Assembly (NCBI GenBank): GCA_000421325.1
Contig: ATWQ01000001.1
Location: 146,011-210,010, forward strand
Source of the DNA: an alpha proteobacterium SCGC AAA536-K22
GTDB taxonomy: Bacteria; Pseudomonadota; Alphaproteobacteria; Puniceispirillales; Marisalimonadaceae
DNA length: 64,000 bases
Reading direction: 5' to 3'
A program made the translations under genes and the position numbers. The notes under the pieces were generated by a model. That model was given only the letters and a program-made list of their open reading frames with translations, did not search any database and was not told the origin of the DNA. How positions within the stretch are numbered: the first letter of the stretch is position 1; each line of letters begins with the position of its first letter. This document shows positions 42,838 through 53,500 of this stretch, one piece after another.

Positions 42838-43494
42838 CTAATCCTTATATATTTGATTTTTAAGTAAAAGAAAATTTTGTAAATAATTTTTGTTATTTAA
42901 TATATTCGAAATAACAGCTACTCCAGACACTCCTAAATCAAATAATTTACTAACTTTAGAAGTTGCAATGCCTCCTATAGCAACTACTGGAATGTTGGTT
43001 TTCAAAATTATATTTTTTAGACAATTCTCTCCTAATGGTTTAGATGCATCATTTTTAGAGTTTGTTTTGTATATAGGTCCAACACCAATATATTTAACAC
43101 AATCTGGAATATCATCTATTTGATTTTCATTAGTAATAGATAATCCTATTTCAATTTTATGATCAATAACACTTCTAGCTTTATCTGGGTGCATATCTGA
43201 TTGTCCAAGATGGAGAATATCAATTATCTCCCCAACTTTAGACGCAACATTTACATTATCGTTAATGCAAAGTTTTGTATTCGTACCATTCATAGCGTAA
43301 TTAAGATCCTTCAATAATGTAATAATATTATTTTCATCTAAATTTTTAGCTCTTAATTGAAAAACATTAAGTCCATTTACAGCAAGTTCTTTAACTATCC
43401 GAACTAAAGCCTGCTCTTTGTTTTCATTACCTAGTAGATGATCTGATAAAATATTTTCAGGTCCTGCAACAAAATAGGTGCTGTAATCAGACAT
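42838..43494 (-). CDS. thiE: thiamine phosphate synthase
   Basis: FQLRAKN, CINDNVNVA, HLGQSDM, GVGPIYKT, AIGGI; ATG at 43494 preferred over 43524. Confidence 0.94.
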   Translation of the reverse strand: MSDYSTYFVAGPENILSDHLLGNENKEQALVRIVKELAVNGLNVFQLRAKNLDENNIITLLKDLNYAMNGTNTKLCINDNVNVASKVGEIIDILHLGQSDMHPDKARSVIDHKIEIGLSITNENQIDDIPDCVKYIGVGPIYKTNSKNDASKPLGENCLKNIILKTNIPVVAIGGIATSKVSKLFDLGVSGVAVISNILNNKNYLQNFLLLKNQIYKD

Positions 43495-44305
43495 TTTTAA
43501 TGTTAGCGTTTTCTGAAACTTCACTTGCTGATAAATTGGCCAAATTATCTAACAAATGCATTCTCAAACTACCTGGTCCTTCTGCAACTTTAGCAGCCAT
43601 TTCACCTGCCAGTCCATAAATTGAAATAATAGAAGCAGTTGAAAGAAGTTTATTTTCTCCAACTGCAATAGCAGCTCCGATTAGACATGAAAGAGCACAT
43701 CCGGTAGCAGTTACTTTGGTCATCATTTCATGGCCACCTGATATAGCATATGTAGTTTTTCCATCTGTGACATAGTCAGTTTCACCAGTTACAGCAACTA
43801 TAATGTTATTTTTATTTGCAATAGCGTTTGCTGCATCTAAAGCTTCATTAGATGAGGATGTTGAATCTACTCCCTTACCGCCACCAGCTATACCAAAGAC
43901 AGCCATTATTTCAGAACCATTTCCTCTTAATACGGTAGGTTTAAATTTCATTAATTCCTCAACATTTTTATTTCTAAAACCACTAGCCCCTGCACCTACA
44001 GGATCTAAAACCCAAGGAACACTATTTTTATTTGCTAAACTTGCCGCCTCTAATGCACATTCTTGCCAATATGGATCAAACGTACCAATATTGATTGTCA
44101 ATGCACCATTAATTGCTTTACATATTTGGCTAAAATCATTTGCTTCCTCTTTTGCATGAGCCATTGCTGGAGAGGCTCCAATTGCCAAAAGAGCATTAGC
44201 TGCAATATCCATGGAAACAAAATTTGAAAAATTCCATATTAATGGAACTTTTTTTCTAATATTTTCAAGTAATTCTGCCGCTTTGATCGATGTCTTATTA
44301 TTCAT
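43487..44305 (-). CDS. thiM: hydroxyethylthiazole kinase
   Basis: NFVSMDIAANALLAIGASPAM, WVLDPVGAGAS, VTATGCALSCLIGA. Confidence 0.96.
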   Translation of the reverse strand: MNNKTSIKAAELLENIRKKVPLIWNFSNFVSMDIAANALLAIGASPAMAHAKEEANDFSQICKAINGALTINIGTFDPYWQECALEAASLANKNSVPWVLDPVGAGASGFRNKNVEELMKFKPTVLRGNGSEIMAVFGIAGGGKGVDSTSSSNEALDAANAIANKNNIIVAVTGETDYVTDGKTTYAISGGHEMMTKVTATGCALSCLIGAAIAVGENKLLSTASIISIYGLAGEMAAKVAEGPGSLRMHLLDNLANLSASEVSENANIKNV

Positions 44306-44432
44306 TATAATTCCTTTTGTTGAAAGATACTTTTATATTTTACTTAGTTTATAAAAAATTAAATACATCTTAATCATGCTTAAAATGTAATTTTAAGGTA
44401 TTTATTATGTAAATTCTGAGAATTCTTATAAT

Positions 44433-44510
44433 GCTTCTCCCTCCGCTGGTTTTAATCAGATCAGGTTATAAGGGTTTAATTCTCAGCAAGATAGTCTTGC
44501 TCCCCTGGCG
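44433..44510 (-). promoter_or_regulatory. TPP riboswitch (THI element) upstream of thiM-thiE
   Basis: minus strand: CGCCAGGGGAGC..GCTGAGAATTAAACCCTTATAACCTGATCTGATTAAAACCAGCGGAGGGAGAAGC, matching the THI-box consensus. Confidence 0.96.
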
Positions 44511-44613
44511 TTTACATACTAACATTAGTAATTAAATTTTGCTAATTTTTTATTGTTTTAGATAGCAGACGTTAAATAAAATAAATTAGTATTTTTTTTA
44601 AGTAGGTATCAAT

Positions 44614-46008
44614 ATGGAAAGAAAATTACTAGCTGTAGTTGCCGCTGATATGGTTGGGTTTTCCAGATTAGTTGAGAATAATGAAATTGAAATTTTAAAA
44701 CGTCAAAAGAAACACTTCATAGAAATAATTAAACCGACTGTTGACAAATATACAGGTAGGATCATCAAAACAACTGGTGACGGTTTTTTAGCGACGTTTG
44801 AAAGCTCAATGAGTGCTGTTGAAAGTAGTTTAATAATACAAAGTAAAATTAACAAATTAGAAAGTATGTTTAATAATGACGAAAGGATATGGTATAGATT
44901 TGGAATTAACATAGGAGATGTTGTAATTGATGAAGACGATATTTTTGGCAACAGTGTAAATATTGCTAGTAGATTAGAGTCAATTGCAGACCCAGGTGGA
45001 ATATCGATAACGCATGATATTTTTAAAAATATAAAAAATTTAGAAATAGATGAAATTGAGTACATAGGTGATCAGTACTTAAAAAATATTAGCCAAAAAA
45101 TAGAAGTTTATAAAATTTTAGTTAATGGCAATAAAAAAAATCTCTCCTCTAACTCAGATATCTTAACAGAGAGTGATCAAGAAATTAGATATTGTAGTTC
45201 GAAAGATAATACAATTATTGCCTATGCCAAAGTTGGCAATGGTCCTCCTTTGTTAAAAGCTCCTAATTTTATGAGTAGCCTTGAACATGATTGGCGAAGT
45301 CCAATTTGGAAACATATGTATAGATTTTTAGCAGAAAAATATACTTTAGTCAGGTTTGATCAAAGGGGGAATGGTTCTTCTGAACTAGATCCATCAGAAA
45401 TATCTTTCGATAGCTTTGTTGATGATATGGAAGCAGTAGTTAATAATTCTAAAATTGAAAAGTTTCCAATTTTAGGTGTTTCACAAGGATGTGCAGTCTC
45501 TATAGCTTACGCTATTAAAAATCCAGATAAAGTTTCACATCTAATTTTGTTTGGAGGTTTTGCAAGGGGAAAAGGACAAAGAAATGACCCTAAATATGAA
45601 TCAAAAAGCAAAATGGAACAGACAATGATTTTAAGTGGTTGGGAAGATGAAAATCCCGCTTTTAGACAATTTTTTACTACATCTATGATACCAGAAGGTT
45701 CTAAAGAACAAATGGACTCATTCAACAAAATAATGAAAATTACTACATCAGCAAAAAATGCAGCAAAAATTTCAAATGCTAACGACCAAATAAATATAAC
45801 TGCAATATTATCTAAATTAAAAGTTCCCACTATTATTTTTCATTGTACTGATGACGCAAGGGTTCCAATTTCTGAAGGTAAATTTCTTGCGGCTAATATT
45901 AAAAATAGTAAATTTGTTCCAATCCAAAGCAAAAATCATATTCTACTTGAAACAGATGAGGGTTGGAATTTATTCAAAAAGGAAATGGATAACTTTCTCG
46001 AGAAATAA
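44614..46008 (+). CDS. class III adenylate/guanylate cyclase domain fused to alpha/beta hydrolase
   Basis: N-term AADMVGFSRLVE, KTTGDGFLATF, GNSVNIASRLESI; C-term GVSQGCAVSIAYA nucleophile elbow, DDARVP, KNHILLE. Confidence 0.92.
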   Translation: MERKLLAVVAADMVGFSRLVENNEIEILKRQKKHFIEIIKPTVDKYTGRIIKTTGDGFLATFESSMSAVESSLIIQSKINKLESMFNNDERIWYRFGINIGDVVIDEDDIFGNSVNIASRLESIADPGGISITHDIFKNIKNLEIDEIEYIGDQYLKNISQKIEVYKILVNGNKKNLSSNSDILTESDQEIRYCSSKDNTIIAYAKVGNGPPLLKAPNFMSSLEHDWRSPIWKHMYRFLAEKYTLVRFDQRGNGSSELDPSEISFDSFVDDMEAVVNNSKIEKFPILGVSQGCAVSIAYAIKNPDKVSHLILFGGFARGKGQRNDPKYESKSKMEQTMILSGWEDENPAFRQFFTTSMIPEGSKEQMDSFNKIMKITTSAKNAAKISNANDQINITAILSKLKVPTIIFHCTDDARVPISEGKFLAANIKNSKFVPIQSKNHILLETDEGWNLFKKEMDNFLEK

Positions 46009-46030
46009 AATTTTTGGGTAATTAACTAAG

Positions 46031-47194
46031 ATGGGAATGTTAATGGATTTTAATTTATCAGAAGAACAATTAACCTTTCAAAATTCAGTTAGAAGTCTTG
46101 CAGAAAAATATTTAAGCAAAGATAACCTTCTAAGGGCTCATGATCCTTTGTTTCCAAAAGATGTAGCAAAATTATTTGCAAAAAATGGTTTGATGGGAAT
46201 AACACTTCCAGAGGAAGATGGTGGTCAGGGTGGTAAATTAATGGATGCAGTTCTTGCTATTGAACAAGTAGCATTAGTTTGTCCAAGAAGTGCAGATGTA
46301 ATTCAGTCAGGAAGTTTTGGTCCTCTTAGAACTTTTGCTGAGTATGCAACAGAATTCCAAAAAGAAAAATATTTAAGCCAACTATTGCATGGAGAAATAG
46401 TGATTGGTTTAGGAATGACTGAACCAAATGCTGGATCAGCAGTGACTGATCTAACAACAAAAGCTGTTGAAGATGGGGAAGGGTTCAGAGTTTCAGGAAG
46501 TAAAGTTTTTACAAGTAATTCTCCTGATGCTGATATTTTTTTAATATATGTAAGATATCATGAGGGTGTCAATGGAATAGGATCAGTACTGATGGATACT
46601 TCAATGGAAGGTTTTTCCAAAGGCAAATCTTCAAAATATACTAATGGTGAAGAATGGTGTGCTCTGTACTTTGATAATGTTTTTATACCTAAAGAAAATG
46701 TTTTACTAGGACCAGGCGGTTTTAAAAAACAGATTGCAGGATTTAATGCCGAAAGAATTGGAAATACAGCACGATCTCTTGCTGTAGGAGAGTTTGCATA
46801 TAACTTAGCTAGGGAATATGCTCTTACTAGAGAACAATTTGGAAAAAAAATATGTGAGTTTCAAGGAATTCAATGGAAGTTTTCAGATATGAAAATTCAA
46901 ATAGAAGCTGGTAGGTTGTTGTTATATAGAGCTGCAATTAACGCTGACAAAGGTTTCCCATCCTCTAAAGAAACATCTATTGCAAAAGCATTTTGTAATA
47001 AAGCTGGTTTTGATATTTGTAATGAAGCAATGCAAGTAATGGGAGGAACTGGTTATTCACAAGAGACACTTGTTGAATATTGTTTTAGAAAATCTAGAGG
47101 ATGGCAAATTGCAGGAGGGTCAACTGAAATGATGAAAAATAGAATAGCCGAAGATATATTTGAACGCAGATTTTCTCAAAGACCTAATAAATAA
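46031..47194 (+). CDS. acyl-CoA dehydrogenase
   Basis: GLGMTEPNAGSAVTDL, LTREQFGKKICEFQGIQWKFSDM, QVMGGTGYSQE. Confidence 0.95.
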   Translation: MGMLMDFNLSEEQLTFQNSVRSLAEKYLSKDNLLRAHDPLFPKDVAKLFAKNGLMGITLPEEDGGQGGKLMDAVLAIEQVALVCPRSADVIQSGSFGPLRTFAEYATEFQKEKYLSQLLHGEIVIGLGMTEPNAGSAVTDLTTKAVEDGEGFRVSGSKVFTSNSPDADIFLIYVRYHEGVNGIGSVLMDTSMEGFSKGKSSKYTNGEEWCALYFDNVFIPKENVLLGPGGFKKQIAGFNAERIGNTARSLAVGEFAYNLAREYALTREQFGKKICEFQGIQWKFSDMKIQIEAGRLLLYRAAINADKGFPSSKETSIAKAFCNKAGFDICNEAMQVMGGTGYSQETLVEYCFRKSRGWQIAGGSTEMMKNRIAEDIFERRFSQRPNK

Positions 47195-47204
47195 TTATAA
47201 AAAT

Positions 47205-49289
47205 ATGATAGAAACTCGATTAGCCCAACATTTTTTGAATCCAAAATCTATTGCCATAGTAGGAGCATCTGCTGATCCAAAAAAAACAGGATCTAGAATT
47301 CAAAGATTTCTAGTTGCTCATGGTTACAAAGGGAAAATATACCCAGTCAATCCAAATAGAGATAATATTCTTGGTTTAAAATGTTATTCAAATTTAAAGA
47401 AAATTAACGAAAAAGTCTATCATATTTTTATTGCTCTTGATGGAGATAAAATCATTGATTCAATTAATGACGCTATTTCAATAGGCGTAAAATGTGCAAC
47501 AATTTTATCAGGAGGTTTTAGCGAATTTAGTTTAAAGGGAGCAAACTTAGAAAATAAAATTTTGGATATTGCCCAAAAAGGAAATTTAAGAATTTTAGGT
47601 CCAAATAGTATTGGGATAATAAATATTTCAGATTCAGTTATTTTAAGTGCCAATGCTATGCTGGAACTCCCAAATCTTAAAAATGGTGGTTTAAGTGTCG
47701 TGTCTCAAAGTGGTAGTTTGATAGGTGCACTTTTAGCTCATGGTTCTTCTCGTGGCATTGGTTTTTCTAAATTGATTTCAGTTGGTAATGAAACTGATCT
47801 GTCTATTGGTGAAATTGGTAAAATGTTAGTCAATGACATCAATACTGATACAATAATTTTATTTTTAGAAACTTTGCGTAACAGTAACGAAATTGCTGAA
47901 ATGGCACGTCTAGCTTACTCTTCGGGTAAAGCAGTTATAACTTACAAACTAGGGAAATCTGACTTAGGTAAAGAGCTTGCAAAATCTCATACTGGTGCAA
48001 TTGCTGGTTCTGATGAAGCGTTTAATGCATTTATTAAATTTAATGGCATAACTAGAGTCCATATGTTTGAAACCTTAATAGAAGTTCCAAATTTATTTAA
48101 AAATAAAGTAATTGCGAAGGGCAAAAGAGTTGGAATTGCGACGACTACTGGTGGGGGTGGTGCCATGGTAGTAGAAAGTTTGTCAGACGCAAATATTGAA
48201 GTAATTGACCCAGGTTCTTCAATTTCAAAAGTAATGAAAAAACATAATATTCCTTATGATAATAATAAGTTAGTTGACTTGACAATTGCTGGCGCAAAAC
48301 CTGAGATAGTTAATGATGTAATTCAAGAATTTATGAATAACGACAACTGTGATTTAGTAATTATGGTAGTTGGATCATCTGCCAAGTTTAGACCAGATCA
48401 AGCTATTGATCCTTTATTAAAATGGGCAAATAATTCTAAACCTCTTGCTGTGTACGTGGCACCAGACGCTCCTGAGGCTCTGGAATTATTAAATAAAAAT
48501 GGAATAGCAAGTTTCAGGACACCAGAATCTTGTGCAGAAGGTATTAAAGCTTATTTAAACTATAATGCACCTTCAATTATTGATGATAATATTGATGATT
48601 TAAAGTTTCAAAACATTAAAAATATTTTGAAAAGGGTTAAAGTTAAAAATTTGACTGAGTTTGAAGCTTTAAAAGTTTTTGATGTTATGGATATTAATAC
48701 GGTCAAGTCTCATGTAGTTTCTAATTTAACAAAAGCTATAGCATTGAGAAAGGAGATTGAGTTTCCTCTAGTTATGAAAATTCTATCTAGTGAAATTCAA
48801 CATAAAACGGATACTGGTGGAGTAGAGCTGAATATAATTTCAGAAGAAGATTTAAAAATAAGATATGGAAAATTATTTAAAGTTTTTGAAAAACTAAAAA
48901 TAGAAGATGATAAAAAACAATTCATTATTCAAAAAATGGAAACTGGGATAGCAGAGATTATTTTAGGTTACCGAGTTGATGAATTAGTTGGACCAATTGT
49001 AGTTGTCGGATCTGGTGGTATTTTATCAGAAGTTTATGATGATAAATCAGTTAGAATAGCGCCTGTAGATTTTAAAGAAGCAAAGGATATGATAAGCGAG
49101 GTAAAAAGTTTTATGATCTTTAACGGTTATAGGGGGCTTCCAAAAGTAAATATTGATGTTTTAGCTAGAGCAATAGTCAATATTTCTCAATTGGCTTTTG
49201 TAAATGAAATTAGAGAAGCTGAGATAAACCCAGTCATAATAAAAAAAGAAGGTATTGTAGCAGTTGACGGGCTAATAAATTTAAGTTGA
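47205..49289 (+). CDS. acyl-CoA synthetase (NDP-forming) / acetate-CoA ligase family
   Basis: LNPKSIAIVGASADPKKTGSRI, LGPNSIGIIN, SQSGSLIGALLA, C-term ATP-grasp; ATG at 47205 preferred over 47160. Confidence 0.93.
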   Translation: MIETRLAQHFLNPKSIAIVGASADPKKTGSRIQRFLVAHGYKGKIYPVNPNRDNILGLKCYSNLKKINEKVYHIFIALDGDKIIDSINDAISIGVKCATILSGGFSEFSLKGANLENKILDIAQKGNLRILGPNSIGIINISDSVILSANAMLELPNLKNGGLSVVSQSGSLIGALLAHGSSRGIGFSKLISVGNETDLSIGEIGKMLVNDINTDTIILFLETLRNSNEIAEMARLAYSSGKAVITYKLGKSDLGKELAKSHTGAIAGSDEAFNAFIKFNGITRVHMFETLIEVPNLFKNKVIAKGKRVGIATTTGGGGAMVVESLSDANIEVIDPGSSISKVMKKHNIPYDNNKLVDLTIAGAKPEIVNDVIQEFMNNDNCDLVIMVVGSSAKFRPDQAIDPLLKWANNSKPLAVYVAPDAPEALELLNKNGIASFRTPESCAEGIKAYLNYNAPSIIDDNIDDLKFQNIKNILKRVKVKNLTEFEALKVFDVMDINTVKSHVVSNLTKAIALRKEIEFPLVMKILSSEIQHKTDTGGVELNIISEEDLKIRYGKLFKVFEKLKIEDDKKQFIIQKMETGIAEIILGYRVDELVGPIVVVGSGGILSEVYDDKSVRIAPVDFKEAKDMISEVKSFMIFNGYRGLPKVNIDVLARAIVNISQLAFVNEIREAEINPVIIKKEGIVAVDGLINLS

Positions 49290-49350
49290 TATTTTTTCGG
49301 ACAATTTTTAAAAACAAACAAAATATATATTTACTTGTTAAATAATTATT

Positions 49351-49370
49351 TTATCATAATCGGATGATAA
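49351..49370. promoter_or_regulatory. inverted repeat/possible operator upstream of the signalling operon
   Basis: perfect TTATCAT-AATCGG-ATGATAA dyad 10 bp before the ATG at 49381. Confidence 0.4.
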
Positions 49371-49380
49371 TGAGTCTCAA

Positions 49381-50163
49381 ATGATAATTAATCATGGCGT
49401 TAGAGGATCTATTCCAAACCCAAGTAAAAATACATTAGGTTTTGGAGGCAACACTCCATGTGTTGAAGTTAAAACTTCAAAATATCAGTTAATTTTTGAC
49501 TGTGGATCTGGTTTTTCAAAAGTTGATTTTTCTAATGATCTTCAGAGTATTTTATTTATTTCTCATTTTCATCATGATCATATTCAAGGCCTAGCGTTTA
49601 ATAGTTATAATTCTGATAAAAATAAAAAAATTATTTTAACATCAGCTCATTCTAATTCAAAAGACACTTATAACAACCTAACTAATTATTTTAAGGATCC
49701 GTATTTTCCTGTCGATTTTATTGAAATAATAGACAAATTTGAATTTATTGAATTTGAAAAAATTGTAAATGATTTTCAAGATTTAGCTGTTAATTCAATA
49801 GATCTAAATCACCCAGGAAATTGTTCAGGATATAGTATTACTAGTGAAGAAAAGAAATTTTGTTATTTATTAGATAATGAATATGAGAGTAATCAGAAAA
49901 AGGAATTAATAGAATTTTGTAATTTTTCCGACACAATAATTTGGGATGGTATGTTTTTAGATAAAGAGTTACCAGATAAAAAAGGATGGGGGCACTCTAG
50001 CATAGAACAAGGTGTTAACTTAGCTAATGAAATTGAATTTAAAAAGTTTTTAATTTCTCATCATTCTCCCACAAGAGAAGATAACGAAATCAAACAAATT
50101 CAAAATAATTTATCCAACTTAAAGATAAAATTTGCATCTGAAAATGAGGTTATAGATTTTTAA
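49381..50163 (+). CDS. MBL-fold metallohydrolase
   Basis: SHFHHDHIQG (HxHxDH), downstream Asp and SHHSPTRED. Confidence 0.9.
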   Translation: MIINHGVRGSIPNPSKNTLGFGGNTPCVEVKTSKYQLIFDCGSGFSKVDFSNDLQSILFISHFHHDHIQGLAFNSYNSDKNKKIILTSAHSNSKDTYNNLTNYFKDPYFPVDFIEIIDKFEFIEFEKIVNDFQDLAVNSIDLNHPGNCSGYSITSEEKKFCYLLDNEYESNQKKELIEFCNFSDTIIWDGMFLDKELPDKKGWGHSSIEQGVNLANEIEFKKFLISHHSPTREDNEIKQIQNNLSNLKIKFASENEVIDF

Positions 50164-50501
50164 TGGAAAAAACGAAATTTAATCAACATCAAAGTGTATT
50201 TAAAGTTGGAGAATTGCCTGACAAAATGTACTTGCTTGTAAAAGGATCAGTGGGAATTTTTTTACCAACTAACAGAACTAATAATCCTAATTTTATTATT
50301 CAAGAAAATGAACTTTTTGGTGAGATGGGCGTTATTGAAAATGAATTAAGAATGGCTACTGCTAGATGTCTGGTAGAAAGTGAAATAATATCTATTACTA
50401 AAGAAGAATTCAATAAGCGTGTTAACAACTCAGATGTATTTGTTAAAGGTTCACTTAAAGCCTTATCTTACAGACTAAGATCTGTAGAAAAAAAAATGTA
50501 A
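50163..50501 (+). CDS. stand-alone cyclic nucleotide-binding domain protein
   Basis: LVKGSVGIF and phosphate-binding-cassette-like ELFGEMGVIENELRMATARC; no HTH; overlaps the MBL gene stop. Confidence 0.88.
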   Translation: MEKTKFNQHQSVFKVGELPDKMYLLVKGSVGIFLPTNRTNNPNFIIQENELFGEMGVIENELRMATARCLVESEIISITKEEFNKRVNNSDVFVKGSLKALSYRLRSVEKKM

Positions 50502-50530
50502 TTAAATTTAGACACTAAAGGAGTTTTTAA

Positions 50531-53500
50531 TTGAGTATCAATATAGAAATCGCGGAAAAATTAATAAGTGCATTCGATAGTGAAGAGACCGGAATAATTT
50601 TATGGGATAAAAATGACAATATTCAATATAGAAATCAAAATATTTCAGAAAGATTTATAAAGTTAAATATTGATTTTGAGGTTGGTCAAAATTTCTTTGA
50701 TAGAATAAAAAAATTCAAACAAAGTGATTTATTATCAAAAGAACAAGTTGTTTTGAGAGAAAATAATTATAAGTCTGCAAAATCAACTGGGAAACCTCAA
50801 CAATTCGTAACAAAAGGTCCAACAGGTAGATGGGTTCAAGTTAAAGATAGTTTAACTGCTGATGGAAACATTTTAACTTTAATGACAAATGTTACTGACA
50901 TTGTTGAACAAGATTTAGAAAGAAAGAGGTTGGCTAAAGCTATTGAAAATTTTCCAGGGGGAGTAATGTTCTGGGATGAAGACGATAAGTTAATAGTTTC
51001 AAACAAACATAATAAAGAATTAATGAAAAAATTTGGCATTAATTTTAAATTAGAAAAGGGGATTTCGTTTGAAGCAATGTTAAGGGCACAAGTTGAAAGC
51101 AATTTATATATTCTCCCAAAGAATATTGACAATGAAAAATATATTAAAAAACGTTTAGATGAAAGATCAAAATTAACATCAAATACAAGAGAAATTAATC
51201 TTGCAGATGGTTCATTCATATTAGCAAATGAGACTAAATTTGGAGATGGATCCTTACTTAGTGTTTACAATGACGTTACTGAATTAAAAAAACAAGAGAC
51301 AGAATTTAAGCAATTAGCAAATGCTATTGAAATTATTCCAAATAATATGATGCTTTGGGATTATGATAATAAGTTAATCATGGCTAATGCCAAAGCAAGG
51401 GATGATAATGCTTCACGAGGTTTTAAACTCGTTAAAGGGGCATCTAGATTAGAAATGGTAAAAAACGCTCTTAAAAAGGGGTTTATGACTGCTCCAAATG
51501 GAGTTTCTAATAAAGATTTTATTAAAAATAGAAAAAAACAATTTGAAAATTTGAAAAGCCAAGAGGCTTATGAAGTTATAATGAATAAGAAATTTTATCT
51601 TTTGTCGTCTTCTAGATTACCTGATGGATCAACACTTCAGTTTGCCACTGATATTGATGATACAAAAAAACAAGAAAAAGAGCTTCTTCGATTGAAAGAT
51701 GGAATTGAGACACTTCCTAATGGCCTTATGTTTTGGGATGGAAACGATAATCTAATAGCATTCAATCACAGCTCACAAAACTTAACAAAACATTATGGAT
51801 TTGAATTAAAAATAGGTGTTAATTTTAGTCAACTTAGAAAACATATGGTTTTAAATCACCAAACACCACCTAAAGGAATAAGTGTCGAAAAGCATTTGAA
51901 AAATAGAGAAAATGCCTGGAAAAAACTAACTGGTCAGAATATTAGAGAATCAAATTTTACAGATCATACACTTCATTTTACAGATACTAGACTAAAAGAT
52001 GGAAGCACAATTTGCTTATGGACGGACATTACTGACATAAAAAAACAGGAAAAAGAACTTTTAAGATTAAAAGATGGAATAGACATTTTACCAAATGGTC
52101 TTATGTTTTGGGATGCAGATGATAACTTAATAGCGCATAACGAAAGTGCTATTTTGTTCTTAAAAGATTTTGGAATAGATTTAGTTATTGGAAAATCTAG
52201 AGATGAATTAAGAGAACACATGTCTTACAATGGACATATATCCAATCCTGAACAATTGAAGCACAAAGATCATGTGCAACAATTAAAAGAAGACTGGAGA
52301 AGTTTTAAAGGAACACGCACTAGAATAAATAATTTTTCTGATGGTAGATCTTTGTTTTTTTCTGAAACAAGATTAGAAGATGGAAGCACTATTTCTCTAT
52401 GGACTGACGTAACAGAAAATAAAAAACAAGAAAATGAACTTTTAAGATTAAAAGACGGTATAGAAACACTTCCTAATGGCCTAATGTTTTGGGATGAAAA
52501 TAATAAATTAATAGCAAGTAATAAAGCTGCAGTTGATTTTCTAAAAGATTTTGGTTTTGATTTGAATCTAGGTGTTGATAGATTTGATCATGTTAATCAT
52601 TTGGTTGATCATAATTATAGTGTTTTACAAAGTGGGTTAAACAAAAAAACACACATAAAACAAATGAAAGAAAGTTGGAAAAATTTTTCTGGCCAAAGAA
52701 CAAGGGAAACAAGATTCTCTAATGGGAATGCCTTTCTCTTTACTGATACTAGGTTAGTGGATGGTAGTACAATTTCATTATGGTCTGATATAACTTCAAT
52801 AAAACAAGTTGAAGAAAGTCAAAAGCAACTTATAGATGCTATTGATGTAATGCCAAATAGTATATCTTTATGGGATAAAGATAATAGATTAATAATGGCG
52901 AATAAAACGTCAATAAATGACATGAAAAAACTTAATTTTGATTTAAAGCCAGGCATATCGAGGATGGCTATGGTAAAAAATGGAGTTCAACAAGGTTTGT
53001 TTCCAATTCCTAAAGGAATGACGAGGAAAAAATTCTATGAATCAAAACAAAATGAATATGAATCTTTAAAGAATGAACAAAGAGATGAATTAGAACTTAA
53101 TAACGGAAATGTTGTTTTGAATATTTCAAAAAGATTAACTGATGGAAGTACTTTACAAAATACAGTCAATATAACTGAAATAAAAAAAGGAGAAAAATCT
53201 CTAAAAATATTAAGTGATGCCATTGAGATTATTCCAAATATGTTGATGTTATGGGACAAGGACAACAAATTAGTGATGGCTAACCGTCGAGCAAGAGAGA
53301 TACAAAACAAAATGGGTATAGAGCTTAAACCCGGTATATCAAGGTTTGATATGCTCGAGGCCGGTTTGAAGTCTGGATCAGTTTTGGATAGTGAAGGACT
53401 TTCAGCAAAAGAATGGGTAAAAAAGAGAAAAGAAAGAATTATAAACTTAAAAGGAAGAGAAATAGTTGAAACAAGAATTCGAGTCGATAACGTACAATTT

